DNA of 64,000 nt from Halicephalobus mephisto (lineage: Eukaryota > Nematoda > Chromadorea > Rhabditida > Panagrolaimidae). The DNA is taken from the NCBI GenBank assembly GCA_009193035.1, contig SWDT01000406.1, positions 155,735 through 219,734 on the forward strand, written 5' to 3'. Below the pieces are notes generated by a model, which made no database searches, was not told the origin of the DNA, and worked only from the letters and a program-made list of their open reading frames with translations. A program made the position numbers and the translations under genes. Below, in pieces: positions 36,401 to 48,554 of this stretch. Positions within the stretch are counted from its first letter, which is position 1. Each line of letters starts with the position of its first letter.

Positions 36401-39350
36401 CTAGTTGATCCTAGAGTACATAAGGACCCCCAACACCCCGCGATTCTCAGTTTGGCCCCTTTTTCCAATTATCGTCCTCTGGGAAATTCCTGTCATTTTT
36501 AACGTTTTAACAACCCCAATCATGCCTTTCCCACTGAACCGGTTCCACTTTTTTGGACTTATAGCTTCACCTTTGTTTTCGCAAAAATTTCTTAGTCGAA
36601 TTTTGATAAATTTCAAACCTGGAACCGAAATTATTTTAAAATTTGGCAACTTCAACCAGTTTTTTGCTTTTTAATTTTGGATCCGGATTTTTCGGATTTT
36701 TTTCCGCTTCAAAAACAATTGTTTTTTGACAGTTTTGATAATTTTTCACAAATTTTAAACAATGACCAATGGCCATTTTTACTGGAAAAAATTGATTTTT
36801 AAAGAATTTTAAAATTTAAAAAAATTTGGAATTTTAAAAAAATTTTAAAACAAAAAAATTTGGAATCTTTTAAAATATAAAATTTTTTTAAATTTCAGAA
36901 ATTTCGAAACTTAAAAAATTTTATTTTTTTTTCAAAATTGAAATTTTAGAATTTTTAAAATTTTTAATTTTTAATTTTTAATTTTTAATTTTTAAAAAAT
37001 TTTAAAATTTTTAATTTTTTAGAATTTTAGAATTTTTTGCATTTTTCTCGAAAATTCTCTATTTTTAAAATTTTTGTAATTTTAAATTTTAAAAATTATA
37101 CAATTTCGTTTCGAAACAGAACTGTTCGTTTTTCACTTTTTACAACAACACGATTTTTGATGGACATCTTTGAAAAATTTAAAGCTAGAATTATCAGGGA
37201 ATGGACAGTGTCCACATGATGGAGTTGTGGCTGATAACTTGCTTCAGCTCTTGTCCAAACAAGCTCGTGATCGGGAAATTTGAACGTTGACGCAATTGTT
37301 TGCTTTTGCCAGGAATTATCTGGCCTGGGACACTGGTCACTCCATTTCCTTCCTTGATTTTATTACAGTATTGACAATCGATTAAAGAAATTATTGGGAC
37401 GATATTTTAAAACTTTCCAAATTAAAAAATTTTTTTAAAAACTTAAAATTTAAAAATTTTAAAAATTTAAAAAACTTTAAAATATAAAAAAAACTAAAAA
37501 TTTTAATTTTTTAAATTTAAAAAACTTTAAAATTAAAAAAAAACTTAAAATTTTAATTTTTAAAATTAAAAAAAATTTCTAAATTTAAAAAAATCTTAAA
37601 ATCTTAATTTTTAAAATTTAAAAAAACTTTTAAAATTTCTAAGATTTAAAGAATTTTAAGTTTTTAAAATTAAAAAAAAATTAAATTTCGATTTTAAATG
37701 AAATTATTGATTTTAGAAAAATACTTCGAAAAAATTTAAAATTTTTAATTTTAAAATTAATTTTTTTGAAAATGATTAAATTTAAATTTTTTAAAAATTT
37801 TTTTAAATTGATTAAAAATTTTTTTCAATTTTTAAACTTTTCCTGATTCTAGGCTTAGGAATACGGGTACTACAGGGCGTTTTGAATATTTTTATGGATT
37901 ATCGTCATTTATAATTCGGAATATAGTGAATAAAATCCGAAAAAAAATTTTTACCGAATATTTTTGAACTTTGATTTTTTTAAATCCCAAACGGAACCCC
38001 AAGTATCCTCGACCCTGTTGTCCACTTGTCATTCTTCGTTTTTTGTGAAAACTGTTTCGATAAATTCGAGGATGATGACACATTGGATGACTCAAACGGA
38101 ATATTTTAATCAACTTTATCACCGGTCCTGTTTTAAATTTTTTGTGAAAAATATTTTCGAAAATTAAAATAAACTGTAAGTTAAGCAAGTTCGTCTTTCA
38201 TTTTTCCGAACAAAAACAGTCCTGTCCAGGATCAACGGTCTCGATCCTGGCCCTCCTCCAGGCGGGGGAAGTGGACTCCGGCGCCGTCGAGTAATCTGAA
38301 AACTTCGATAATTTCGAGCAAGGTGTGTCAGTCGGTTTCTAGCGATTTCCAAATCCCGTGATATTCACTATTAATAGATATCCCTTCCATAAAAATAAAA
38401 ATAAAAATAAAAATAAAAAAAATAATCGCGATAAATAGGATTTTAAATCTGTATCATTTACCGGAGAACACTAGCGCTTGACTGGGGAAAAGAAAAAAGA
38501 AAAAAGTTCTTTTTCAAAAAAAGGAAAATTAGAATCCAGAAGATCCGGGTTCGAATCCGTTCGGCGTAAAATCTTCGTGAATGATTGTTTAATTTTATTA
38601 AAAATATAAATTGTCAACTTTAAAACGTTTTTGAACTGTTTTCGATATATGAAAGTTTTCAAAGAAATCCAAAACACGGGAAAGTAAAAAATTCAAATTT
38701 TATTATTTTATATTTTTGTTTTCCGTTTTTTTGCATTTTTTCTAAATTAAAAATCCTTCAAAATAAGTTATAAATTAAAAACTAAACTCAAATATTTTTT
38801 GGATTATTTCGAAAATTTGAATTTTTATCTTATGTCAAAGGTCAAGGATTACAGTATCCTATTATTTATGTGACTTTTTCAAAGATCGATTTTTGTTGTT
38901 GTTCAACTTTGTAATTAACTTTCTCTAACCGGAAATTCCAGTCGGATGACGTTTTCCAAAAGTCAAAAATTATTTTATTATCTCGACAAATCCGATCTGG
39001 CCGTCATATATCCAAATCGCCGATTTTTCGATCAGAGATTATTCACGAGTTCAAAAGCCCATATGGATACCTCTGTCTCAGTTATCAAAAATGATTTAAA
39101 TGTAATCCCTTCTGTCCGAAAATTTTTGACTTTATTATTGCTTAAATACGTGAAAATACGTCAACGTGAAAATAGTTAATTCAAAAATTTCGAAATTTAT
39201 CGTGTTTCAGATCTATGCCATAGTCCCCAGAAGACTTATCTGCCTCATTTGTGACGTCTCCAGACCCAGTCTTTCAGCGTTTTTAGGAACTGTATCTAGC
39301 TCCCGACTGCCCTAAGGATACGTCTTTCAAAAACTCCGAAAATTTCAAAA
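36401..39350. promoter_or_regulatory. Immediate upstream region of the zinc-finger gene
   Basis: No gene seen. Complex islands at 36410-36570, 37190-37360 (GGACAGTGTCCACATGATGG, CCAGGAATTATCTGGCCTGG), 38000-38340 and 38930-39180 alternate with A/T homopolymer DNA (36780-37030, 37400-37830). A TGTTTCAG at about 39203-39210, before a short balanced leader, is a plausible trans-splice or 5' UTR acceptor for the gene that starts at 39351. Confidence 0.35.
38540..38575 (+). pseudogene. tRNA 3'-half-like relic
   Basis: GAATCCAGAAGATCCGGGTT followed by CGAATCCG resembles the 3' anticodon stem, variable loop and T-arm (GGTTCGAATCC) of a tRNA. The matching 5' acceptor strand, D arm and perfect T stem are absent, so it is at most a decayed tRNA-derived fragment. 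Confidence 0.3.
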
Positions 39351-42300
39351 ATGATCGAAACAGAAGGATCCAGAAGCACCCAAAATCCCGGATACGGTAA
39401 CGATCCCTTCTTCGGGGGATCTGACGGTTTTGATTCCGGAGGATTGGACGATTTCGACAACGGAGATCTCTTTGGAATGTTGACCGAAGAACAACAGAAT
39501 TTGAGTGGATTCGAGGGACTGGTGAGTTTTTCAAAAAGGACATCTTTGTTCGACAAGAAGTACAGGTGCTGAGTGGTCCACGGAAGTGAAATTTTCCGTC
39601 TAGGTTTTGCACAAGAAAGATCTGGACTGGGGATCAGAAGATCCGAGGGCCTCAGGAACCTTAGGTTTAGGATTCTTAAAAAGCTTGAAGATTCTGGAGG
39701 ACTTAGGATGTTCAGAAATTTCGAAAATCTCGAGTTTTAAAAATTTATAAAATTTAGTATGTTCAGAAATTTCGGAAATCTCGAGTTTTAAAAATTTATA
39801 AAATTTAGAATGTTCAGAAATTTCGGAAATCTCGAGTTTTAAAAATTTATAAAATTTAGAATGTTCAGAAATTTCGAAAATCTCGAGTTTTGAAAATTTA
39901 TAAAATTTAGTATGTTCAGAAATTTCGGAAATCTCGAGTTTTAAAAATTTATAAAATTTAGGATGTTCAGAAATTTCAAAAATCTCAAGAAATATTAAAA
40001 ATTGAAAAATCCGAAAACCTTAGAAAATTCAAAAGTTTCGAAAAGCTCTAAGAATTCAAAAAACTTAAAAGATTCAGAAACTTTAGAGATTTCAAAAGTC
40101 TCAAAAAGCACCAAAAATTGGAAGATTCTAGAACATTCAGAAACCTACAAGATTCAAAAAATTTCTAAAAATTTAAGTATTTTAAAAACCTAGAATTTTA
40201 GAAATTCCAAAAAACTTCCGGAATTTTTATCTTTGACCATGAATATTTATGCAAATTTTTCTCCTCGGGAAACTTGTTAAAAAAGCGACAGATATCGAAA
40301 CAGTGACAAATTCCATCATTTCTAAAACTATAATCCTGAAAAAAAAGTGTCTGGAAAATTCGTTTCTGAAATTACGAAATTTATAAAAAATCCAAAAATT
40401 TTAAAAATCAATTTTTTTAGAAAAATTTAAAATTTTTTAAAATCATGATTTTTTAAAAATTATTTTTCTGATTTTTAAATAACTTTGAAAATTTTTTTTA
40501 AAATATAAAAAATACAAAACTTTCATATTTGTTGAAATTTCTGAAAATCCATTTTTTAACAAAGTTAATTTCGAAAATTCAAAGTATTTCGTAATCGTCA
40601 AAATCCTTTGAAAACAGAATTTTCAAAAAACGGATTCTGAAGGAGCTTATTCGATTCGAAATCTCAAATCCGTCAGAATCAACTTTTCCGAAAATCTGTT
40701 TTCGTAAATAAAAAATTTCACTTATCCAAAATCCTGCAAAAATAAAAAAACAGATTTTGAAGAAGTTTAGAAAATTTAAAAATTCAATGCAAATTCGACT
40801 GTGACCCCTACGGTACCCTGTCCTAGACCCCTCTGGGACCTAATTTAAGTTCAAAAAAAATTTAAGTTTTATCATATATAAAAAATTTCTTAAAATATTT
40901 TCATACAAATTGACTGACCCTTGTGGTACCCTACCCCAGACCCCTCTGAGACCTAATTTAAGTTCAAAAAAAAATTTAAGTTTTATCATATATAAAAAAT
41001 TTTAAAAAAATATTTTCATACAAATTGACTGACCCCTGTGGTACCCTGTCCTTGACCCTAGACCCCCTTCCCCTGGGGCTTTGGTTAAGTTCAAAAGTTA
41101 AATTTTATATTCGGAAAAATAGAATTTTCAGGATGATCTTCAATTGACCACAGAAGCCTACTTGTCTTCGATCCCGAACGACCCCAAGGGGGACCCCTTC
41201 CTCTCCCCGGCCATCTCGACCTCTAGTGATGGACAACATAGCACTTCGAACACAACCACCTCGGGAACTCAGAGATCTTCCTCCCCAGGGGCCGATCTAC
41301 CTCCTCCCCCTTCCCCCGTCGTCATCGATCCTAATGAAATCGACAAGATCTCTATTCAACTGGAAAAAAATCAGCAATGTCGTTGCAAAAGTTGCAACAA
41401 ACTCTTCAACTCTGTATGGTACCTGAAGCAACATGCCGTCAAGCACTCCAACGACCGGCCTTTCAAGTGCAAGTTCTGTCTCAAGGTGCGTTTTTAGTCC
41501 AAAAATAAATTTTGAGAAATTCTAAAATTAATTCATCGTAATGCTGTTGTAGTTTTTCTCAAGTACAGTACTGAAATTTAAGCTAGAGAAGATTGATACA
41601 GGATGGTCCTATAGCGAAAATAAGATAGATGTAGTTTAGTTTCGCAACGAAAATGGAATTAGTGAAAAATGATCTCACAGCGAAATTAAAATTAACATGA
41701 TTCTGTTCCATAGCGAAAATATGTTTTTGTACAATCTGGTCCCGTAGCGAAAATAGGTTTTTGTACAATCTGGTCCTGTAACGAAAATGAAATTGGTGTA
41801 TCTTGGTCTTATAGCGGAAATTAAACCAATGTAATAGGGTCTTATAGCGAAAATAGGTTTTTGTGCAATTTGGTCCCGTAGCGAAAATGGAATTCATAGA
41901 AACTGGTCCCAGAGCGAAAATTAAACTAATTTAACTTAATCTTATAACGAAAATAAATTTTTGTACAATTTAGTCCTGTAGCGAAAATAGGTTTTTCTAC
42001 AATCTGGTCCCGTAGCGAAAATGGAATTCATAGAAACTGGTCCTACAGCGAAAATTAAACTAATTTAACTTAATCCTATAACGAAAATTTATGAATTACT
42101 TTTGTACCGATCTTCTGGATTCTGTAGATTTATTTTATATCCATTCTTTCTTGTTGAAATCCCGTTACTGTACTGAATAAAATCTCATCAATCTTGATGA
42201 ATTTATTTTGAAATTTCATATTCGATTTTCTATTTATAAATTACCGTATTTCCAGACGTACAAATTTCGAAGCAATCTTTACCAACACAAATGTCCAGAG

Positions 42301-45300
42301 CGGAACCGACAGCTCGGAGGCCCAGGGTAAGTCCTCCAAATCCATAAAACGGCAGCTGCCAATTTTGTTTTCGCATTTATTCCGTTCGGATTATTTTTCT
42401 CGAACGAGATCTCCATGCTGGTCAAAACTGTTTTCGTCAAAGAAAATTTTTGTTTTTCTAAAATTAAATATTTCTAAATTCTTTGATTAATTGATAAAAT
42501 CAAAAATAATCGATTTTTTAAATCAAATTCGATTATATCTGATTTTTTGACCTCGATTCGAGGACTTTCATTAATTTCGGATTTGTACCGATTTTTATTA
42601 AGTAGAATTTTATGAAAATCTTTGGAATTTTGCAGATTTTCAAAGATTTAATAACTTTTCGAATTTTCTGAAATTTCATACAAATTTTAAAATTTCAAAA
42701 TTCGACCGAAATTTTTTTTCTAAAAAATTCTAAAATTTTCTAAAATTTTTCTAGTTTTTAGAATTTTACAAAAATCATCCGAAATTTTTTCTATAAGATT
42801 TTTGAATTTTCGAAAATTCTTAAATTTTCTAAATTTTCTAGTTTTTAGAATTTTACAAAAATTTTCAGAAATTTTCAGAAATTTTCGAAAATTTTAGAAT
42901 CTTTCTAAAATTTTTCAGAACTTTCTAGAAGCTTCCAGAATTTTCCATTATTTATTTTTATTTTTGAAAATATCTGAAATTTTATAAAAATTTCTACTGA
43001 AATAATTTCACAAAAATTTGTAATTTTTAAAAAAATATAATTTTCAGAGGACTTAGAAAACGATTTTACGCCCGAGGAGTGGCTTACACTGAAATCAAGC
43101 ATCAGAATCTAGTGACGTCCGAGAACCCTGGTCAACAGAAGGACTTCAACCAGAATTCGGTTCCTGTTTTGGGAAGTACCCTATCGGAGCCCCTGACTGA
43201 ATCCGAATATTCTTCTCGAATCGAGGAAACCCAAACCGTCCAATTTGACTTGATTCCGGTCGAGACACCTCAGATGGAATCCGTCAAGAAGGAAGAAGCC
43301 CCCGTTGTGGAAATGAGACCCCCCAGACCCCCGAACTCGATCCGGGAACGACCCCTAGATCCCGCTTATATCGAGGAGTATCTCCAGAGGAACAAACACA
43401 AAGTAAGTCCAATTTCGGATTCTAGGTTTCTGAAACCACAACTTTGATTTTTATTTTTAAAAAATCAACCCAAAAATAATTTTCAACATTTTCTAAAATT
43501 ACACTTTTTTCACAGAAAATAATTTATTTAACATTTTTAATTTTAAAAAATCTTTTTTTAATTTTCTAAATTTCGATGATTTTTAAAACGAAAATTAACA
43601 AAAAAAATTTAAATTTACTTTACTGTAGTTTTTAAAATTAATTTTTAGAGATAGTATTTATGAAAAATTACTTTTTTAATGTTTGAATTTAAAAATTTTT
43701 TAAATTTCGATGATTTTTAAAACGAAAATTAACAAAAAAAATTTAAATTTAGTTTACTGTAGTTTTTAAAATTAATTTTTAGAGATAGTATTTATGAAAA
43801 ATTACTTTTTTAATGTTTGAATTTAAAAATTTTTTAAATTTCGATGATTTTTAAAACGAAAATTAATAAATTTTTTCAGCTGTTCACCTGCAAAAAGTGC
43901 AAACTGCAGTTCCCGACCAAAGAACACCTGAATCGACACATGACTGGCCACACACTGTCCGAATATTACTGTTATCTTTGTCCTCAATGTCCTCAGAAAT
44001 TCTGCGAAGAAAGACGTCTCAGAAGTCATCTCGAACTTCACTCCAAAGATCCCACTATTTCGCACAAGTGTAGATCTTGTGATGGAGGATTTAGATCGGC
44101 TTTGGCTCTGAGAAGACATAGAGATCAATGTAGATCTTGCTACTCTTACCCCTTCGGGTTCGAACCCCAGCTGATGATCTCTCCGATGCAGCCCTTGGAT
44201 CCTTATGGATTCATAGAATCTGACGACGAGAACGAAGCCAGAAGGACCCAATTCGGTCATCAGAAGTCCTCCGTCGATTCCGGCGTGGGATCTGACAACT
44301 CTTACGTCGCAAGTCCCCTCAGGGCCAGATTCGCTCTGGAAGAAGAACTCGACGAAGAAAAGTCTCCAGAAGACGGAATCTTCACTATTCCCAGAAAAAG
44401 AACCAAAAAATCATCCGAAAACGAAGATGCAGATTCTGGATTCAGAAGTAGATTAAATTCAACTCAAAGCTGCTCTCCAGGATCTACTTCTGTCCTCAGT
44501 TCCGGCAGCGATTCTCCAGGAAGAAAGTTCTCGAATTCCGGCGAATTCGCTCAACCAGGAACGAGCTCCTACAGTACCTCCGGATTCCCCTCCGGCTGTG
44601 GACCGCAACACAGGTCTCCAAACATGGTGTCTGCTCCAGTAGTCAACTACAGTTATGGACTTCTGGAGATCGACACAGATTCCGACGACTACATCGAGTT
44701 CGCTTCTGGAGAAGGACTTCTAGTTCGAAAAGTAGATGTTCTTCGAAAACAATCTAGAATTCTGAAACCTGAGAAATTACCAGAGCTTACTTTCGGGGTG
44801 GATGATTCTGGCATCGGGTCCCTGACGGATCTCCACATTGATGGGGACGACGGACCTTACCGGGACCTGTCCTTTGATCCAGAGCCTTCAATCGAAGTAC
44901 TTGATGGCAAACTAGTCAAGTAAGTAATTATGCAGTATTGTAAAAGTTAAAAACGAATATTTTTACGAAATTGTTTCGGAACGAATATTTTGAAATTTTC
45001 AAAGATTTCAGAATCCCTTACTGAATTCTGAAAATTTCTAAGAAATTTCGGAAAGTTTCACTAGATTCTGAAACTTTGTAGACTTCTGAATTATCTACTT
45101 AAATTTGGGAGTTTTTACAAAATTCTGAAAAATTTCAAATTTTTAGAGAATTTTCGAATGTTTCAGAATCTTCCACCATATTCTGAAGACCTCTAAGCTC
45201 GAAAAAAGTCAACTGGATTCTGGAAGCTTCTACAAAATTATAAATTTCCAGAGGCTTCCAGAAGATCCTTGAAATTTCATAACTTTCTAGAAAATTCTAC

Positions 45301-45525
45301 AAAATTCCGAAAATTAAAAATTTTTCAAATTTCATAATTTTCTAGAAAATTCCAAAAAATCAGAAATTTTGTATTTTTAAAAATTTTCTAAAATTCCAAA
45401 ACTGGTGAAATTTAAAAACCTCCAAATTTCCCACAAAATATAAATAATAAAATTGTTCCAGAGCATGTTTGGCAGTGTTCCTGAATGCGCTGATCGAGAC
45501 AGCAAAAGCCCACTCCAAAATCTAA
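39351..45525 (+). CDS. C2H2 zinc-finger protein (probable transcription factor)
   Basis: Six exons (39351-39521, 41132-41485, 42256-42326, 43048-43402, 43880-44919, 45462-45525) join in frame to 684 aa. Residues 1-57 are Gly/Asp-rich and acidic. About 60-130 is Ser/Thr/Pro-rich. Finger 1 is at 139-162 (CRCKSCNKLFNSVWYLKQHAVKH). Finger 2 follows immediately but ends QHKC, so it is degenerate. Fingers 3-5 are at about 319-400 (FTCKKCKLQFPTKEHLNRHM; YYCYLCPQC...HLELH; HKCRSCDGGFRSALALRRHRDQC). The C-terminal 280 residues are acidic/serine-rich (DSGVGSDNS, ITDLHIDGDDG-type) with a basic IPRKRTKK, a likely nuclear signal. Expected role: nuclear DNA-binding regulator. I do not recognise the orthologue. 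The large upstream desert is typical of developmentally regulated factors. Further non-coding 5' exons are possible. Confidence 0.88.
39708..40013. repeat. Tandem array, 51-base unit, six copies (zinc-finger gene intron 1)
   Basis: Units start at 39708, 39759, 39810, 39861, 39912 and 39963 with ATGTTCAGAAATTTCG and contain ATCTCGAGTTTTAAAAATTT. The spacing is exactly 51 bases. The following 200 bases contain more decayed relatives. Confidence 0.95.
40795..41100. repeat. Tandem array, about 120-base unit, 2.5 copies (intron 1)
   Basis: Each copy contains GGTACCCTGTCC/GGTACCCTACCC, AGACCCCTCTG(A/G)GACCTAA and GTTTTATCATATATAAAAAA. The last partial copy ends about 30 bases before exon 2. Confidence 0.85.
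41590..42095. repeat. Degenerate tandem array, about 40-base unit (intron 2)
   Basis: Around a dozen copies of a unit combining TGGTCC(C/T)GTAGCGAAAAT with GGTTTTTGTACAA or GGAATTCATAGAAAC variants. The GTAGCGAAAAT core is present in every copy. The minus-strand open frame here is a repeat by-product. Confidence 0.9.
43567..43865. repeat. Tandem array, 135-base unit, 2.2 copies (intron 4)
   Basis: AAATTTCGATGATTTTTAAA starts at about 43567, 43702 and 43837, with GAGATAGTATTTATGAAAAA in each full copy. The last partial copy runs into the polypyrimidine tract and acceptor of exon 5. Confidence 0.9.
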
Positions 45526-46012
45526 ACTTCCAACTTCCTCCTGCTCATGTCTTTCAACCACGTTTCTGGTTCAAATCCAAAACTCAAAACCGATCTTTCT
45601 TGTGATTCTAAATAGAGAAAAAACCAATTATTTGTCCATTAATATTTTGAAAATGTATTATTTGATAAATTTATACTTAACAAAATTCCCAATTCTACAG
45701 TATCCCCCAAGAATCATCAACTTCAAAAAAATTAAATTCAGGTCTTTAGCTGCCTTCTGAAGTCAGATACTGTACAAAGTTCCAAAAATCTACAAAACAT
45801 AAACCTTCAAAATCCCCACCGTAATAACTCCAAAAAATCCCCACCTACCCCAAAACTTTTTCCATTTCTAAAATCTCCCCAAACTACAGTAATAAGACTC
45901 AATTCCTTCCCGACCAAAAACCAGATAACTTCCCATAAAAATCCAAATCAGATCGATTTTTCACAAAAAACAAATCATGCAATACATCAAGAAAAAGCAA
46001 ATCCAAATACAA
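45526..46012. other. Convergent 3' region between the zinc-finger gene and prp-19
   Basis: No gene seen. About 490 bases of moderately AT-rich DNA hold both 3' UTRs. The unusually C-rich CCCCACC stretches at 45815-45880 are probably 3' UTR sequence. Confidence 0.4.
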
Positions 46013-47904
46013 TCAAGGAACAACAAAATAACGTAGTTTCCGATCCATCGAAGTTGTTATGAAGGACCTTGCTCCAGTTCCAAAGCGAACAGAAGAAACA
46101 ACATCATCATGATCGAATGAAACAAGTTCATTCCAAGACTTCAGATGAAAGATTTTAGCTGTAGTTCCAGCACCAGTAGCAAGATAAGTTCCAAAACCAT
46201 CAAATTGGACATTGTTCACCTAAAAATTCAGTTTCCATTCAAATTCAAAACAGAAAAACAAACTTTTTGATTAGTCAATTCAATTGTCTTAAACGAGCTC
46301 AGTTTCCGAAGATCCCACATTTTCAATAATCCACTAGCAGTTCCTGCAGCCAAGTGGTAGCCATTTTCACTGAAAGCAACAGAAGTAACAGCTGATCCAT
46401 GATCTGGGAATTCTGCAGCAATTGATTGTTCTCGAAGATCCCACATATAAATAACGCCTCCAGAAGTTCCCAAACCAAGTAGAGTTCCATCGGGGTGAAT
46501 TTTACCACATTCAAACCCGTAGGCGTTTTCGGATTCCGCTGCCGGTAGGTAGGAATACATATCCTTCTTCAACAGAGCTCTTCCAGCGGCAATATCAGAG
46601 AATCCCCAAACACCATCAGTAGAAACGGAGAGGAAGTGAGTTCCAAGAGGGTGAAGATGGAGGTCAGTCACAACGCCATGATGGTGTTTGAAGACGGTTT
46701 GAGGGGATTCTTCGCCTTTCCGCCATGTGCGGATCTACAACGGACATGATAATATTAGCGAATGACACAAAAGCACTTACGTGTGAATCGAAACTTCCAG
46801 AAATAACAGTCTCCAAGTTAGGCAGAAGCATAACCGATGAAATCTTCTTCCTGTGACCAACAAAAGTAGCTTCAACAGTATCAGTATCCAGATTGTAGAG
46901 AACAACTTTCTTGTCCGCTCCTCCAGTAACAGTCGTGGTTCCTTGGACATCGAGACAGAGAATTCCCGGTGGATTAGAATCATGCAAGTTCTTGTTCTCC
47001 CTCTGGATCTCCATCTTCTGGATATCATCGATTTTGGCATCAGTAGCCGGAGGTTCCTTCCCTCTCTGACGACGAGCAGTAGTTAGAGCTTCGGATTTAG
47101 CATCTAGAGCTTCGAGCAAGTCTTTGTCGAGACCGGGTTCTTCATCAGTATTAACTTCCATCGCAGTGACGGGATCAGCTCTCTCCATTCCAGCCAAAGC
47201 AGATCTGGCAGCAGCAAGTTGTTGGTTCAGACGAGCAATAGTACGAAGTGCAGCATCATTACGGTAAAGCGAATGGGACAATTCCTGACGAGCTCTCTGG
47301 AGTTCACGCCGGACTCGATAGGTATAAAGCATGTTCACTTCCCATTCATTTTGGAGAGACTTTAGCAATGCCGGGATAGAGGTTGTGTTAGGTCGTAAGG
47401 TCTCACTCACATGGTCGTTCAAAACAAGCGGGATCAACTGAAAAAAATTACAAAAATTTACTAAAAGATATTCTGGTAATTTTTGCATTTTTTATATCGA
47501 ATTTTGGGATGGAAAATTACAATCATCCTCAGATATAAGTATTTTCTAAAAATAGAGTAATCGGGTCCAGATATAGCAAATCCACAACTTGAATTAGAGA
47601 CTAATTTTTAGAATCTGGAATTCTGAACATCGATCTCAAATTTCGAGTTCAGACTAGAAATTTAGGAATAAGATAAATTCCGATTTTTTAGAACAATTAT
47701 AAAGTTTGTGTTAGAAAATAATAAAATGATGGTTAAATAAAAACTAACCTCATCAGCTCGTAATTCGGCGTCATTGGTTGGATCTCGACCAAATTCGTTG
47801 ATGTATTTCAAAATCAAATTTTTGTCAAATACGGCTCCAGATTTCGGAGAAACCACAGGAGAATCTGTCGGCTGGCCAGAAATGGCACAAGTGACGCGAG
47901 ACAT
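46013..47904 (-). CDS. prp-19: Pre-mRNA-processing factor 19 (U-box E3 ligase of the NineTeen complex)
   Basis: Four minus-strand exons (47749-47904, 46781-47437, 46264-46734, 46013-46219), all phase 0, encode 496 aa. Residues 1-60 are the U-box (MSRVTCAISGQPTDSPVVSP, LILKYINEFGRDPTND). About 72-140 is the Prp19 tetramerisation coiled coil (TSIPALLKSLQNEWEVNM, LRTIARLNQQLAAAR). About 205-496 is a seven-blade WD40 domain (SVMLLPNLETVISGSFDSH, IYMWDLREQ, LKMWDLRKL). Length and order match Prp19 of animals (about 500 aa). Known role: the ubiquitin ligase and scaffold of the spliceosome-activating complex, in the nucleus, also in DNA-damage responses. The start codon lies directly at the conserved MSxxCAISG. 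Confidence 0.97.
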
Positions 47905-48470
47905 TGTTCCTCGTCCTCTGAAATTTCATATATGAAGGTTTTTTACGAAAGAGGAACTCCACAACTAGTGGAGGGATTTCTAGATGCTAATTTTCTCTTT
48001 AAATAATCAAAAGGATCGAAAAGCACAATACATGAAGTAAATTGATACAGTTACCAGGAGGTCGGTAAAATGTAAAAAGTAAAAATTGGGAGTAAAGAAA
48101 GAAGTTATTTCAGGAGTAATTCGGAAAAAGGGATCGAGAGCGCGCCCTTAGTGGCGGCAGTTTTCGCGTCGGGAGTTTTCAAAGTTCTCTTTTCCACACA
48201 ACCGTCGACATCTTCGGTTTTCGAATTCAGCTTTTTCGAATTCATTTTTTAATTTTAAAATTAACAATTCAGTTCGAATTCGGATCTTTCGAAATTAAAC
48301 TAGTTCGAAGTTGAAATATGGATTTTTCGTTGTAAGAGAAAATTCGGATTTTTTTCTATTTCGAAAATTTTATTTAAACTGATATAACTTTGTTCGAATT
48401 TGTCGAGTCAAAATGCAACCTGTGAATCATACCTTGAGACGAAAAGTTCAACTTCCAAACTTAGTGGATT
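47905..48470 (-). promoter_or_regulatory. prp-19 promoter region
   Basis: No gene seen. A GC-rich block at 48130-48220 (GGGATCGAGAGCGCGCCCTTAG, TTTTCGCGTCGGGAG) within AT-rich DNA is the best candidate core promoter. The TATATGAAATTTCAG just upstream of the ATG (minus strand) provides a possible leader acceptor. Confidence 0.45.
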
Positions 48471-48554
48471 TTGGTTAAACAAAGTAATTTTCCAGTACAT
48501 GAAGGACTTCATCTAGGTCGTTTTGTGGCTTATCGGACAAATATTCACGAGGAA

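Noticed and set aside
41583..41897. 104-codon Tyr/Arg/Thr-rich minus frame
   Set aside because: Encoded by the degenerate 40-base GTAGCGAAAAT array in an intron of the zinc-finger gene.
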